Below, in pieces: positions 33,260 to 40,574 of a stretch of DNA of 64,000 nt. The DNA comes from Ruminococcaceae bacterium UBA3215 (GTDB lineage Bacteria; Bacillota; Clostridia; Oscillospirales; Ruminococcaceae), in the NCBI GenBank assembly GCA_002363155.1, contig DEWH01000017.1:2251-66250 (forward strand). Reading direction: 5' to 3'. Below the pieces are notes generated by a model, which saw only the letters and a list, made by a program, of their open reading frames with translations, had not been told where the DNA came from and searched no databases. The position numbers and the translations under genes are program-made. How positions within the stretch are numbered: the stretch's first letter is position 1; the number at the start of each line of letters is the position of its first letter.

Positions 33260-34132
33260 TCAATAACTGCTTTTAAGCTGTTTTAGAAAAAGTTCAGCTA
33301 TCGGCGAAAACACCTGATACTTTTTCCAGATAATATACATCTTCGTTTCAAGAGCCGGGGTTATCGGACGAAAGCAAAGCCCGCTGCCCTCGCTTGTATC
33401 TATGAGATGATCGAATGTCAGCAGATATCCGAGTCCTTCCCTTACAAAAACCGAGCCGTTGTACGAAAGATTGAACGTGCCGGCGAAATTGAGCCGGTCG
33501 ATATTCTCCCCGCACCAGCGTGGAAAGTCATTGACGATAGACTGCTCTGAACAGAACAGAGGAAGCCCGTACAGATCTCCGAATGTTATCTCGTCCTTCT
33601 CCGAAAGCGGACAGTCCTCCGGCATCACCACTCCCCACCTGTCACATTCCTTCACTGTGAGGTAGTTGTACTTCGACAGGTTCGGCGGCTCAACAATGAC
33701 CGCAAGATCGAGAAGTCCCCGGTCAAGCCGCTCCGCAACAGGTTCGGTGTCCCCGCTGAAAATACGGAATATAAAGTTCGGGTACTGCTCCTTGAACGCT
33801 TTTATGCTCCGGGCAAGGTACTTTATCAGAAAGCTTTCCGCACAGCCGATCCTTATCTCGCCGCCGGTTATGCTGTCAAGACGGCTGAATTCCTCAACGG
33901 TCTTGTCGGTTAGATCGAGTATATCCTCCGCTCGCCGCCGCAGAAGCATGCCCTCGTCCGTAAGGTGCATACTCTTGTTTGTGCGCACGAACAGCGAATG
34001 CCCGAGTTCGTCCTCCAGCTTCTTTATCTCCTTTGACAGCGAGGGCTGCGATATATGCAGCTTTTCTGCCGCCCGCGTCATATTCTCTTCTCTCGCGATC
34101 TCAAGAAAATAGCGTAATATCCGTATCTCCAT
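33260..34132 (-). CDS. LysR-family transcriptional regulator
   Basis: 290 residues from ATG 34132, chosen for GGAGGT six bases upstream and because the protein then starts MEIRILRYFLEIA as usual. Winged helix 1-60 (MTRAAEKLHISQPSLSKEI), then a LysR substrate-binding domain (GEIRIGCAESFLIKYLARSI). It is divergent from the alpha/beta hydrolase gene; the 150-bp gap holds both promoters. LysR proteins usually control such a divergent neighbour. Confidence 0.92.
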   Translation of the reverse strand: MEIRILRYFLEIAREENMTRAAEKLHISQPSLSKEIKKLEDELGHSLFVRTNKSMHLTDEGMLLRRRAEDILDLTDKTVEEFSRLDSITGGEIRIGCAESFLIKYLARSIKAFKEQYPNFIFRIFSGDTEPVAERLDRGLLDLAVIVEPPNLSKYNYLTVKECDRWGVVMPEDCPLSEKDEITFGDLYGLPLFCSEQSIVNDFPRWCGENIDRLNFAGTFNLSYNGSVFVREGLGYLLTFDHLIDTSEGSGLCFRPITPALETKMYIIWKKYQVFSPIAELFLKQLKSSY

Positions 34133-34159
34133 AATGCACCTCCGCAGTTTGTTACTGTT

Positions 34160-34188
34160 ATTATAACACGTTTTGTCATTCCTGTAAA
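34160..34188 (-). promoter_or_regulatory. Promoter of the lysR gene
   Basis: On the minus strand TTTACA (34183-34188) and TATAAT (34160-34165) are 17 bases apart. Confidence 0.75.
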
Positions 34189-34215
34189 GAATGACAGACA
34201 ATTCAAAATAGATAT

Positions 34216-34244
34216 TTTACATTTGAATCAAAGAATGATATAAT
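34216..34244 (+). promoter_or_regulatory. Promoter of the alpha/beta hydrolase gene
   Basis: TTTACA (34216-34221) and TATAAT (34239-34244) are 17 bases apart, 27 bp from the divergent lysR promoter. ATTCTT/AAGAAT and similar repeats in between could be LysR sites. Confidence 0.75.
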
Positions 34245-34282
34245 AAAACTGTAATAAAATATAAACCCGGAGGTACTGCAAA

Positions 34283-35278
34283 ATGACAGAAGAAAAGCTC
34301 ATATTAACGGAAGAATGGGACAAGACTTTCCCGAAGTCCGACAAGACCGATCACCGCAAGGTCACATTCCACAACCGCTACGGTATCACTCTCGCAGCCG
34401 ATATGTACACGCCCAAAGGCGTTTCCGGCAAACTTTCCGCGATAGCTGTCTGCGGTCCCTTCGGCGCCGTAAAGGAGCAGTGCTCCGGTTTATACGCGCA
34501 GACGCTTGCCGAACGCGGATTCCTCACTGTCGCATTTGACCCCTCATTCACCGGCGAGAGCGGCGGTCAGCCCAGATATATGGCATCACCCGATATCAAT
34601 ACGGAGGACTTCTCTGCCGCTGTGGACTTTCTTTCCGTGCAGGACAACGTAGATCCCGACAAGATAGGCATTCTCGGCATCTGCGGGTGGGGCGGAATGG
34701 CAATAAATGCTGCCGCAGCAGATACCCGAATCAAGGCGACTGTTGCTTCCACTATGTACGATATGACACGCGTGAATGCAAAAGGATACTTCGACAGTGA
34801 GGACAGCGAAGAAAAGCGCTATGAGAAGAAGGCTGCGCTGAACGCACAGCGTATCAAGGATTACAAGTCCGGCGAATACGAGCTCGGCGGAGGTGTGGTT
34901 GACCCGCTTCCCGATGACGCGCCCTACTTTGTGAAGGACTACTACGACTACTACAAGACTCCCCGCGGCTATCACAAGCGTTCCCTCAACTCCAACGGAG
35001 GCTGGAACAAAACAGGCTGTCTTTCATTCATCAATATGCCGATCCTGCAATACTCAAACGAGATACGAAGCGCAGTCCTCATCGTTCACGGCGACAAGGC
35101 GCATTCCTGCTACTTCGGCAAGGACGCTTACGCAGATATGACCAGGGACAGCAAGTACACAGCCAACAAGGAACTGCTCATTATCCCCGGCGCATCGCAC
35201 ACAGACCTTTATGACGGCGGCAAGGATAAGGTGATCCCTTTCGACAAGATCGCCGGTTTCTATACCGCAAACCTTTGA
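34283..35278 (+). CDS. Alpha/beta hydrolase (YcjY/dienelactone-hydrolase-like) with Cys at the nucleophile site
   Basis: 331 residues. The fold motifs are clear: FDPSFTGESGGQPR near 90, nucleophile elbow GILGICGWGGMA near residue 131, acid LIVHGDKAHS near 272 and catalytic His PGASHTDLYD near 305. The elbow carries Cys where most members have Ser, as in dienelactone hydrolases and YcjY-like proteins. No signal peptide, so cytoplasmic. GGAGGT is present upstream. Likely controlled by the divergent LysR. Substrate unknown. Confidence 0.85.
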   Translation: MTEEKLILTEEWDKTFPKSDKTDHRKVTFHNRYGITLAADMYTPKGVSGKLSAIAVCGPFGAVKEQCSGLYAQTLAERGFLTVAFDPSFTGESGGQPRYMASPDINTEDFSAAVDFLSVQDNVDPDKIGILGICGWGGMAINAAAADTRIKATVASTMYDMTRVNAKGYFDSEDSEEKRYEKKAALNAQRIKDYKSGEYELGGGVVDPLPDDAPYFVKDYYDYYKTPRGYHKRSLNSNGGWNKTGCLSFINMPILQYSNEIRSAVLIVHGDKAHSCYFGKDAYADMTRDSKYTANKELLIIPGASHTDLYDGGKDKVIPFDKIAGFYTANL

Positions 35279-35300
35279 TCTTACACAGGTACGGTCAATA

Positions 35301-35560
35301 ATAAATGTGTCCTCAATAACTGCCTTTTGGCAGTTATTGACTGAAAATCTGCAAAACAGATTTTCAGATGTTGTTTAAATGCGCCTGCGGTGCATTTAAA
35401 CAACGGACACATTCCTTGATGTCAAGCTCATTTCGTCCTTCGGACGAACAAAAGTGCAAGGATAATTTGTTTATTTCGGAATTTTCCTTGCACTTTTGCA
35501 ACCGTAAAAAGGCTTCAAGCTGCGCTATGAAGCCTTTTCACGGTTGATGAGCAGACATTA
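35301..35560 (+). ncRNA. Six-hairpin structured element, copy 1 (candidate structured RNA)
   Basis: Successive stems: H1 CAATAACTGCC-TTTT-GGCAGTTATTG (35314-35339); H2 CTGAAAATCTG/CAGATTTTCAG (35341-35367); H3 with a 13-bp stem (35370-35404); a conserved unpaired block 35405-35431 (GGACACATTCCTTG...); H4 TTCGTCC-TTC-GGACGAA (35432-35448); H5 CAAAAGTGCAAGGA/TCCTTGCACTTTTG (35449-35498); H6 CAACCGT.../...ACGGTTG (35499-35545); tail ATGAGCAGACATTA. The second copy is 61166-61425 on the minus strand. H1, H5, H6 and the unpaired block are conserved, H4 has paired substitutions, and H2 and H3 are wholly different sequences that still pair. It lies between the hydrolase gene and 35607 in the same direction as both. 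Confidence 0.75.
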
Positions 35561-35606
35561 ATTTAAGCAGAATTAAACTGCACAGATCAGAGGGGCAAAC
35601 GGAACA

Positions 35607-35870
35607 ATGAACAACACAGCGCTTCCCTTAAAGCCGCTGAAACTCTCTCATAAAGAGCGGACACGGCTCGAACATCAGATACATTCCGAATTTCCCCTGC
35701 TTCCGCCGGGAGATAAAAAATACCCTTACGAAAACCGAAATCATTTTTACGTTTTCTCGGTAAATGATTACGGCGGAAACTACAGTTTCTGGCTCAAATA
35801 TCCTTTGAATACGAAAACACAAGGCGCTATAAATGAGATAAAAAGGAGGATCTACAATGGAGAATTCTGA
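35607..35870 (+). CDS. Hypothetical protein, 87 residues
   Basis: Not recognised. A short hydrophilic protein with no signal peptide or membrane helix. The centre FYVFSVNDYGGNYSFWLKYPL looks like beta strands; the C-terminus KTQGAINEIKRRIYNGEF is helical. GAGGGG lies upstream of the ATG. It overlaps the next gene by 14 bases, whose ribosome site AAGGAGG lies inside this gene, so the two are translationally linked and probably act together. It follows the six-hairpin element directly. Confidence 0.65.
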   Translation: MNNTALPLKPLKLSHKERTRLEHQIHSEFPLLPPGDKKYPYENRNHFYVFSVNDYGGNYSFWLKYPLNTKTQGAINEIKRRIYNGEF

Positions 35871-36117
35871 CATATCTGAAAGAATGAGCGAATTGCTTGA
35901 CCTCTTGAACGGCTTGAAAAGAGAAAAAGGCGACTCAGATGTTGCTTTTGCAGTTGCCCTTATGTGCATGGACAGCGAAGATGCACAGCAGGAAGTTATC
36001 GGCTATATCAGATCAAACAGAGAAACCGTTTCACTGGAAGATGTCTGCCGGTTCCTGAACACGATGTTTGAACCGCTTGAAACATCTGATGACGACGAGG
36101 ACGACGTTCCTGCATAA
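35857..36117 (+). CDS. Hypothetical acidic protein, 86 residues
   Basis: Not recognised. Predicted all-helical (ISERMSELLDLLNGLKREKG ... VAFAVALMCMDSEDAQQEVI ... SLEDVCRFLNTM) with an acidic tail ending DDDEDDVPA. AAAGGAGG lies eight bases before the ATG inside the preceding gene. Small acidic partners overlapping an upstream basic protein are common in binding pairs, but no toxin or antitoxin fold was recognised. About 80 bp separate it from the TlpA gene. Confidence 0.65.
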   Translation: MENSDISERMSELLDLLNGLKREKGDSDVAFAVALMCMDSEDAQQEVIGYIRSNRETVSLEDVCRFLNTMFEPLETSDDDEDDVPA

Positions 36118-36196
36118 TCACGAAGATACCGCTTTGCCGCGAAAAGCATAACACCCCGCAGGCGGTATTTTTACAGCCAAAAAGGAGGACCCGCCG

Positions 36197-36685
36197 ATGA
36201 GAGCAGGAATAGTGTTTGCGGCAATACTCACCGTGACAACGATCGCAGTAACCGTGATACTTGCGCTTCCGGGCGGTGACCGCGCGAAGGACTTCACCGT
36301 TTACGACGAACACAGCTATATGAAGCACTTCTCCGACTATTCCGGCAAGCCCGTCATCATCAACATTTGGGCGACATGGTGTCCGCCCTGCCGGAACGAA
36401 CTGCCCCATTTCGAGAAGCTCTACAAGGAGTGCGGCAGCCGGGTGCAGTTCATGATGATCGACAAGGAAAGCAAGCAGAAGCTGAATGACGTGAAGAAGT
36501 TCATCAAGGACGGGAAATACACGTTCCCGGTGTTCTACGACTGGGACAACAGCGCCTACGAAGCCTACGGAACAGGCGCAATTCCGGTGACGATCGCCGT
36601 GAATGCAGACGGCGAGATAGTTTACAACCAAGCCGGTATGCTCGACGAAAGCTCACTGCGCAAGATAATTGATTCCATTAAATAA
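36197..36685 (+). CDS. TlpA-like extracytoplasmic thioredoxin-fold protein
   Basis: 162 residues. An N-terminal uncleaved anchor or signal (~3-22) precedes a thioredoxin-like domain with the active site WATWCPPCRNEL near residue 60 (CPPC). The cis-proline region reads GTGAIPVTIAV. Such proteins reduce disulfides or cytochrome c/lipoprotein targets outside the membrane. AAAGGAGG precedes the ATG. It is a second, unfused relative of the thioredoxin domain in the 4Fe-4S fusion at 15996-17492. Confidence 0.88.
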   Translation: MRAGIVFAAILTVTTIAVTVILALPGGDRAKDFTVYDEHSYMKHFSDYSGKPVIINIWATWCPPCRNELPHFEKLYKECGSRVQFMMIDKESKQKLNDVKKFIKDGKYTFPVFYDWDNSAYEAYGTGAIPVTIAVNADGEIVYNQAGMLDESSLRKIIDSIK

Positions 36686-36692
36686 TTGCTAT

Positions 36693-36735
36693 TTGACAAA
36701 TCCCCCGATATATGTTACTATAACAGTATCGGGGG
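36693..36735 (+). promoter_or_regulatory. cimA promoter overlapped by a 9-bp dyad
   Basis: TTGACA (36693-36698) and TACTAT (36716-36721) are 17 bases apart. CCCCCGATA (36702-36710) and TATCGGGGG (36727-36735) are a perfect inverted repeat that embraces the -10 box. The right arm supplies the only G-rich ribosome site before the ATG at 36745. It may be a repressor operator, or a terminator for the tlpA transcript (TTGATTTTT follows). Confidence 0.6.
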
Positions 36736-36744
36736 TTGATTTTT

Positions 36745-38316
36745 ATGAAAAAGACAGAGATACTTGATTCGACGCTTCGTGACGGTACACAGGGCGAGGG
36801 CATCAGCTTTTCAGCCGGTGACAAGCTGATGATAATAAATGTGCTTGACAAGATCGGCATCGACTATATAGAAGCGGGGAACCCCTACTCCAATCCGAGC
36901 GACATGGAGCTTCTCAAACGTGCAGTAAAAGAACCGCTCGTGACCTCGAAGATCTGCGCATTCGGCTCTACCGTGCGCAAGGACACCGACCCGAAGGACG
37001 ATGAGGGCATAGCCGCGCTTCTTGAATGCGGAGCGAAGTATCTTGTGATATTCGGCAAGGCGTGGGATCTCCACGTTGACTGCATACTCGGCACGACGCT
37101 TGAAAACAATCTGAAAATGATACGGGACTCGATCTCCTACCTCTGCTCAAAGGGCAGGACGGTCTTTTTCGACGCGGAGCATTTCTTCGACGGCTACAAG
37201 GCTAATCCCGCCTACGCACTGGACGTTCTTAAAACAGCGGAGAAAGCCGGTGCATCTACCGTAGTTCTCTGCGATACAAACGGGGGCTGTTTCCCGGACG
37301 AGATCTCGAAGATAACAAAAGAAGCGAGAAAAGCCGTGAAGATACCGCTGGGCATACACTGCCACAACGACACGGGCTGTGCCGCGGCGAACACGATAGC
37401 TGCCGTAAAGGCGGGCGCGGTGCAGGTGCAGGGTACGTTCACGGGCATAGGCGAGCGGTGCGGGAATGCGGCGCTTTCAACGGTGATACCCGATCTCCAG
37501 CTCAAACTCGGCTACAATATACTCACCGAGGAACGGCTTGCGCAGATAACGGTCGCGGGCAAGTACATCAGCGAAATGGCGAATGTACGGCTCCCGGCGG
37601 ATATGCCGTATATCGGAAGCTCGGCATTTGCGCACAAAGGCGGAATGCACGCGGACGGAGTTGCGAAGAACAGCCGGACGTTCGAGCATGTTGACCCTGC
37701 ACTTGTGGGCAACAAGCGGAATTTCCCGATAAGCGAGATGTCGGGGCGCTCGTCGGTATTGCCGAGGCTCCGGCAGATAGACGGAACACTTACGAAGTCG
37801 AGCGCGGAGACGATAGCGATAACGGAGAAGCTGAAAGAGCTTGAAAGCGAGGGCTTCCAGTTTGAAGCCGCGGCGGCAAGCTTTGAGCTTATGGTAATGA
37901 AGGAGCTCGGAAAGTTCACCGAGCATTTCAAAATAGATCATTACAGGATAATCTCGTCAATGGACGAGATCGGCGGAAATGCATATACCGAGAAAGCGAA
38001 TGCGCTGGTAAAGGTGCGTGTCGGGGATAAGTCGGAGATAACCGCGGACGAGGGCGAAGGACCTGTGAATGCGCTTGATAAGGCTCTGCGAAAGGCTTTG
38101 GAGGTGTTCTATCCGCAGATAAGGAAGATGCATCTGATAGATTTCAAGGTGCGTGTAGTTGCATCGAACGACAGTACTGCCGCGATCACGCGAGTGCTGA
38201 TCGAGAGTACAGACGGGACTAACACATGGACGACTGTCGGCGCATCACGCGATATCATCAACGCCAGTGTGCTTGCGCTTACGGACTCACTTGAGTATAT
38301 GCTGAGAGACGTGTGA
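36745..38316 (+). CDS. cimA: (R)-citramalate synthase
   Basis: 523 residues. Condenses pyruvate and acetyl-CoA to citramalate, first step of the threonine-independent isoleucine route. HMGL-like TIM barrel: ILDSTLRDGTQGEGISFS (metal and substrate site), LCDTNGGCFPDE, GIHCHNDTGCAAANTI with the metal-binding HxH-like motif, then GIGERCGNA. A C-terminal LeuA allosteric domain (~395-523) allows isoleucine feedback. The TIGR00977-type layout separates it from 2-isopropylmalate synthase. ATG 36745 is preferred to the TTG nine bases upstream. Confidence 0.92.
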   Translation: MKKTEILDSTLRDGTQGEGISFSAGDKLMIINVLDKIGIDYIEAGNPYSNPSDMELLKRAVKEPLVTSKICAFGSTVRKDTDPKDDEGIAALLECGAKYLVIFGKAWDLHVDCILGTTLENNLKMIRDSISYLCSKGRTVFFDAEHFFDGYKANPAYALDVLKTAEKAGASTVVLCDTNGGCFPDEISKITKEARKAVKIPLGIHCHNDTGCAAANTIAAVKAGAVQVQGTFTGIGERCGNAALSTVIPDLQLKLGYNILTEERLAQITVAGKYISEMANVRLPADMPYIGSSAFAHKGGMHADGVAKNSRTFEHVDPALVGNKRNFPISEMSGRSSVLPRLRQIDGTLTKSSAETIAITEKLKELESEGFQFEAAAASFELMVMKELGKFTEHFKIDHYRIISSMDEIGGNAYTEKANALVKVRVGDKSEITADEGEGPVNALDKALRKALEVFYPQIRKMHLIDFKVRVVASNDSTAAITRVLIESTDGTNTWTTVGASRDIINASVLALTDSLEYMLRDV

Positions 38317-38335
38317 CAGAAATTACTGCAACAGA

Positions 38336-38373
38336 AAGACTGCTGAAACCGACGGAATTTCAGCAGTCTTTTC
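38336..38373 (+). terminator. Type I recurrent terminator behind cimA
   Basis: AAGACTGCTGAAA and its complement flank CCGACGGAA, then TTC. The same stem and loop core recurs at 43087 and 46470 on the minus strand. Confidence 0.85.
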
Positions 38374-38382
38374 TTAATTTAA

Positions 38383-39083
38383 GCAGAATATAACTAACCG
38401 TGGCATTCCACCCCACAAAAACAATCTCTCAACAGGTGCAGAATCTATACAGACCCCTTTACAAACGTGAGCAGACGCTTTGTGCCGGGCAATTGATAGA
38501 TTGGGAGGACATCGCCCTCTGATACGGTACAGGACTAACAGGAACAAGCCCCCCGCAGCGGCTGCGACGGCACTCACCCGCCGATTTTCGCCCTTTTCCG
38601 CGAGTTGTCAAAGAGCCTGCCTATGCCGTACTCGATAACAGGTTCCGGTTTTCACGGAAAGAAGTTCTGTATGACACGGCGGAACTCGTGCAGGCTACTT
38701 TGATCATCGAGCGGTACGCGCCCTTTGGTTACTTTCCGTCGCTACGGACGGAAAGTAACTCGCCACGCCGGCAGAGAGCCGAAAAAGGAAAGCAAAATAT
38801 CTTGCGGGCGAAAAGAACGAAAGTCTCTGCTATACCTGCTGCCTTCGGCTGATGGGACGCCGTCCCAAACCCTGCTGGCGGCTTCGCCCCAGACCAGACC
38901 AAGGCTCCGCCTTGGATCCAAGGACGCGTTTCGGGAAGAGATTTTCAAGAGATTTGAGAGAGGGGGCTCTGCCCCCCAACCCCCCGCCAACCCCCTTTAA
39001 AAAAGGGGGCTGGACACCCTAAACTAATGCGAAGCGACATTCTTCTATGGGCGGGTGCGCCGCCACGGTTAGTTATATTCTGC
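38383..39083. repeat. Modular MITE-like element A with perfect 22-bp inverted ends
   Basis: The left end 38383-38404 (GCAGAATATAACTAACCG...) is exactly complementary to 39062-39083. The ~700-bp inside has no credible gene. It contains the hairpin GTTACTTTCCGTC/GACGGAAAGTAAC (38728-38758), CCAAGG/CCTTGG stems, and a GCCCCCTTT-AAAA-AAAGGGGGC stem near the right end. Long stretches match elements at 42243-43074 (inverted) and 45679-46459. It fills the gap between the converging cimA and ECF genes. No transposase is inside, so any movement would need help in trans. Confidence 0.85.
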
Positions 39084-39103
39084 AATTAATTATAGATTAA
39101 ATG

Positions 39104-39143
39104 AAAACAGCTCACAGAGAAAGTTTCTGCAAGCTGTTTTTTG
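39104..39143 (-). terminator. Type II recurrent terminator behind the ECF gene
   Basis: AAAACAGCT.../...AGCTGTTTT hairpin ending two bases from the stop at 39145. Relatives lie at 52195 and 55969. Confidence 0.8.
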
Positions 39144-39144
39144 T

Positions 39145-39660
39145 TCACTTCAAATGCAGCATTCTCAGCGCTTTTGTGCGCTCCAATGCTGTCATCACCG
39201 TAACCGCCGAGAGCACTCCCACTGCGCCCTGTATCAGATTTTCCGGTATGCCGATAAGCGCCGCTTCCGGACTTCCCACAATAAACAGCCACTCATACAC
39301 GAAGTAACCGAATGCCATAAAAAGCTCTGCTGCCGCAGCACTTACTGCATGTCCCAGAAATGCCCGGTGCCGGAATGCAGCAGCCACAAGCGCCGCAATA
39401 AGCGCCATTATCCCCTTTACCGCGAAAGTTCCCGGCGCGAACACCGCATATCCCGCAATAATATCCGCAAGCGCCGAACCTAAACCGGCAGCCGCAAATC
39501 CCCACGCTCCGCCGCATACCCAGCCGGCAATCAGCACGAAACAGTCTCCGAGATTTACATACCCCCGCGTAAGCGTCGGTATCTGTATAAGCATCGTAGC
39601 CGCACAGATCAGCGCTGCAAACACCGCCGCGGCTATCGTTTTCCTTAAATTCTCATTCAT
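39145..39660 (-). CDS. ECF transporter S component
   Basis: 171 residues, six membrane helices. It resembles the riboflavin-type ECF substrate-binding subunits (PF07155-like): RKTIAAAVFAALICAATMLI, then GYVNLGDCFVLIAGW and ADIIAGYAVFAPGTFAVKG. S components capture a vitamin and share an energising EcfT/EcfA module; none of those genes is in the window. The leader is only about 50 nt and holds no recognisable riboswitch, so the vitamin is not identified. ATG 39660 has AAAGGG eight bases upstream. Confidence 0.82.
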   Translation of the reverse strand: MNENLRKTIAAAVFAALICAATMLIQIPTLTRGYVNLGDCFVLIAGWVCGGAWGFAAAGLGSALADIIAGYAVFAPGTFAVKGIMALIAALVAAAFRHRAFLGHAVSAAAAELFMAFGYFVYEWLFIVGSPEAALIGIPENLIQGAVGVLSAVTVMTALERTKALRMLHLK

Positions 39661-39675
39661 AACTGTCACCCTTTC

Positions 39676-39702
39676 TGTAAGCCTACTATTTATCTATGCT
39701 TA
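39676..39702. promoter_or_regulatory. Possible operator in the ECF leader
   Basis: GTAAGC and GCTTAC (plus strand 39677-39682 and 39697-39702) form an inverted repeat spaced by 14 bases just downstream of the promoter. It could be a regulator site. Confidence 0.35.
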
Positions 39703-39713
39703 CTTTGTGACTA

Positions 39714-39742
39714 ATTATAGCATACATTGATTTGAATGTCAA
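39714..39742 (-). promoter_or_regulatory. Promoter of the ECF S-component gene
   Basis: On the minus strand TTGACA (39737-39742) and TATAAT (39714-39719) are both perfect and 17 bases apart. Confidence 0.85.
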
Positions 39743-39760
39743 CAGTTTTTGGCATCTTCA

Positions 39761-39794
39761 CGCAAAAAGTCCCCGAAACGATGTCGGGGACTTT
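39761..39794 (-). terminator. Terminator of the rpmG-rplA operon
   Basis: AAAGTCCCCGA and TCGGGGACTTT flank a seven-base loop, then TTTTTGCG on the minus strand. Confidence 0.85.
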
Positions 39795-39806
39795 AAAGTC
39801 AGTGAC

Positions 39807-40499
39807 TTATGCGCCGTACTTAGCGGTGTTGATCTTAACGCCGGGTCCCATTGTGGAAGTAACCACACAGCTCTTGATGTACTGACCCTTTGCAGCAGCA
39901 GGCTTAGCCTTTACGATAGCGCCCATGAGAGCTTCGAGGTTCTCGGAGAGCTTATCCTGACCGAAAGAAGCCTTGCCGATCGGGCAGTGGATAATGTTGG
40001 TCTTGTCAAGTCTGTACTCGATCTTACCAGCCTTAGCGTCTGCAATAGCCTTGGCAATCTCGGGTGTAACTGTACCAGCCTTGGGGTTCGGCATAAGTCC
40101 TCTCGGACCGAGAACCTTACCGAGACGTCCTACAACGCCCATCATATCGGGGGAAGCAATTACAACGTCGAAATCCATCCAACCGTCCTGGATCTTCTTA
40201 ACTGTATCGTCATCAGCGATGAAATCTGCGCCTGCATCTTCAGCTTCCTTGATCTTCTCGCCCTTTGTGAAAACGAGTGTTCTTACAGTCTTACCTGTAC
40301 CGTTGGGGAGAACAACAGCGCCTCTTACCTGCTGGTCAGCGTGACGGGAGTCAACGCCGAGTCTGATGTGAAGCTCGACAGTCTCATCGAACTTAGCCTT
40401 AGCGGTCTTGCAAACGAGATCGCAAGCCTCGCCGACTTCGTAGAACTTTGCGGGATCTACGAGCTTTACGCTTTCGTTATATTTCTTTCCATGCTTCAT
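39807..40499 (-). CDS. rplA: 50S ribosomal protein L1
   Basis: 230 residues, the normal length. It forms the mobile L1 stalk by binding 23S rRNA and releases exit-site tRNA. The L1 signature is visible in HIRLGVDSRHADQQVRGAVV at the N-terminal part and GRLGKVLGPRGLMPNPKAGT in the middle. Last gene of the rpmG-secE-nusG-rplK-rplA operon. A probable L1-binding hairpin lies between rplK and this gene. The operon ends here rather than continuing to rplJ-rplL. Confidence 0.97.
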   Translation of the reverse strand: MKHGKKYNESVKLVDPAKFYEVGEACDLVCKTAKAKFDETVELHIRLGVDSRHADQQVRGAVVLPNGTGKTVRTLVFTKGEKIKEAEDAGADFIADDDTVKKIQDGWMDFDVVIASPDMMGVVGRLGKVLGPRGLMPNPKAGTVTPEIAKAIADAKAGKIEYRLDKTNIIHCPIGKASFGQDKLSENLEALMGAIVKAKPAAAKGQYIKSCVVTSTMGPGVKINTAKYGA

Positions 40500-40514
40500 A
40501 TTAATATCCTCCTT

Positions 40515-40542
40515 GTGGTCAGACGGTCCTTCGACCTCCCAC
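40515..40542 (-). promoter_or_regulatory. Candidate L1-binding autoregulatory hairpin
   Basis: On the minus strand GTGGGAGGTC-GAAG-GACC-GTCTGA-CCAC pairs GTGG/CCAC and GGTC/GACC with an asymmetric inner loop, the layout of known L1 mRNA operators. It lies 16 bp before the rplA start. Confidence 0.6.
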
Positions 40543-40574
40543 TGTCTTTGATTGTTTACTCCTGAATGTTCTTA

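Noticed and set aside
38725..39000. Open frame repeated at 38725, 42255-42584 and 46103 (starts MVTFRRYGRKVTRHAG)
   Set aside because: It lies inside the MITE-like elements, crosses their hairpins, differs in length at each copy by frame loss, and lacks a ribosome site. Its conservation is explained by the DNA repeat.
39661..39713. Vitamin riboswitch for the ECF S-component
   Set aside because: The leader is about 50 nt with one simple inverted repeat, too short for TPP, FMN, cobalamin or folate riboswitches.
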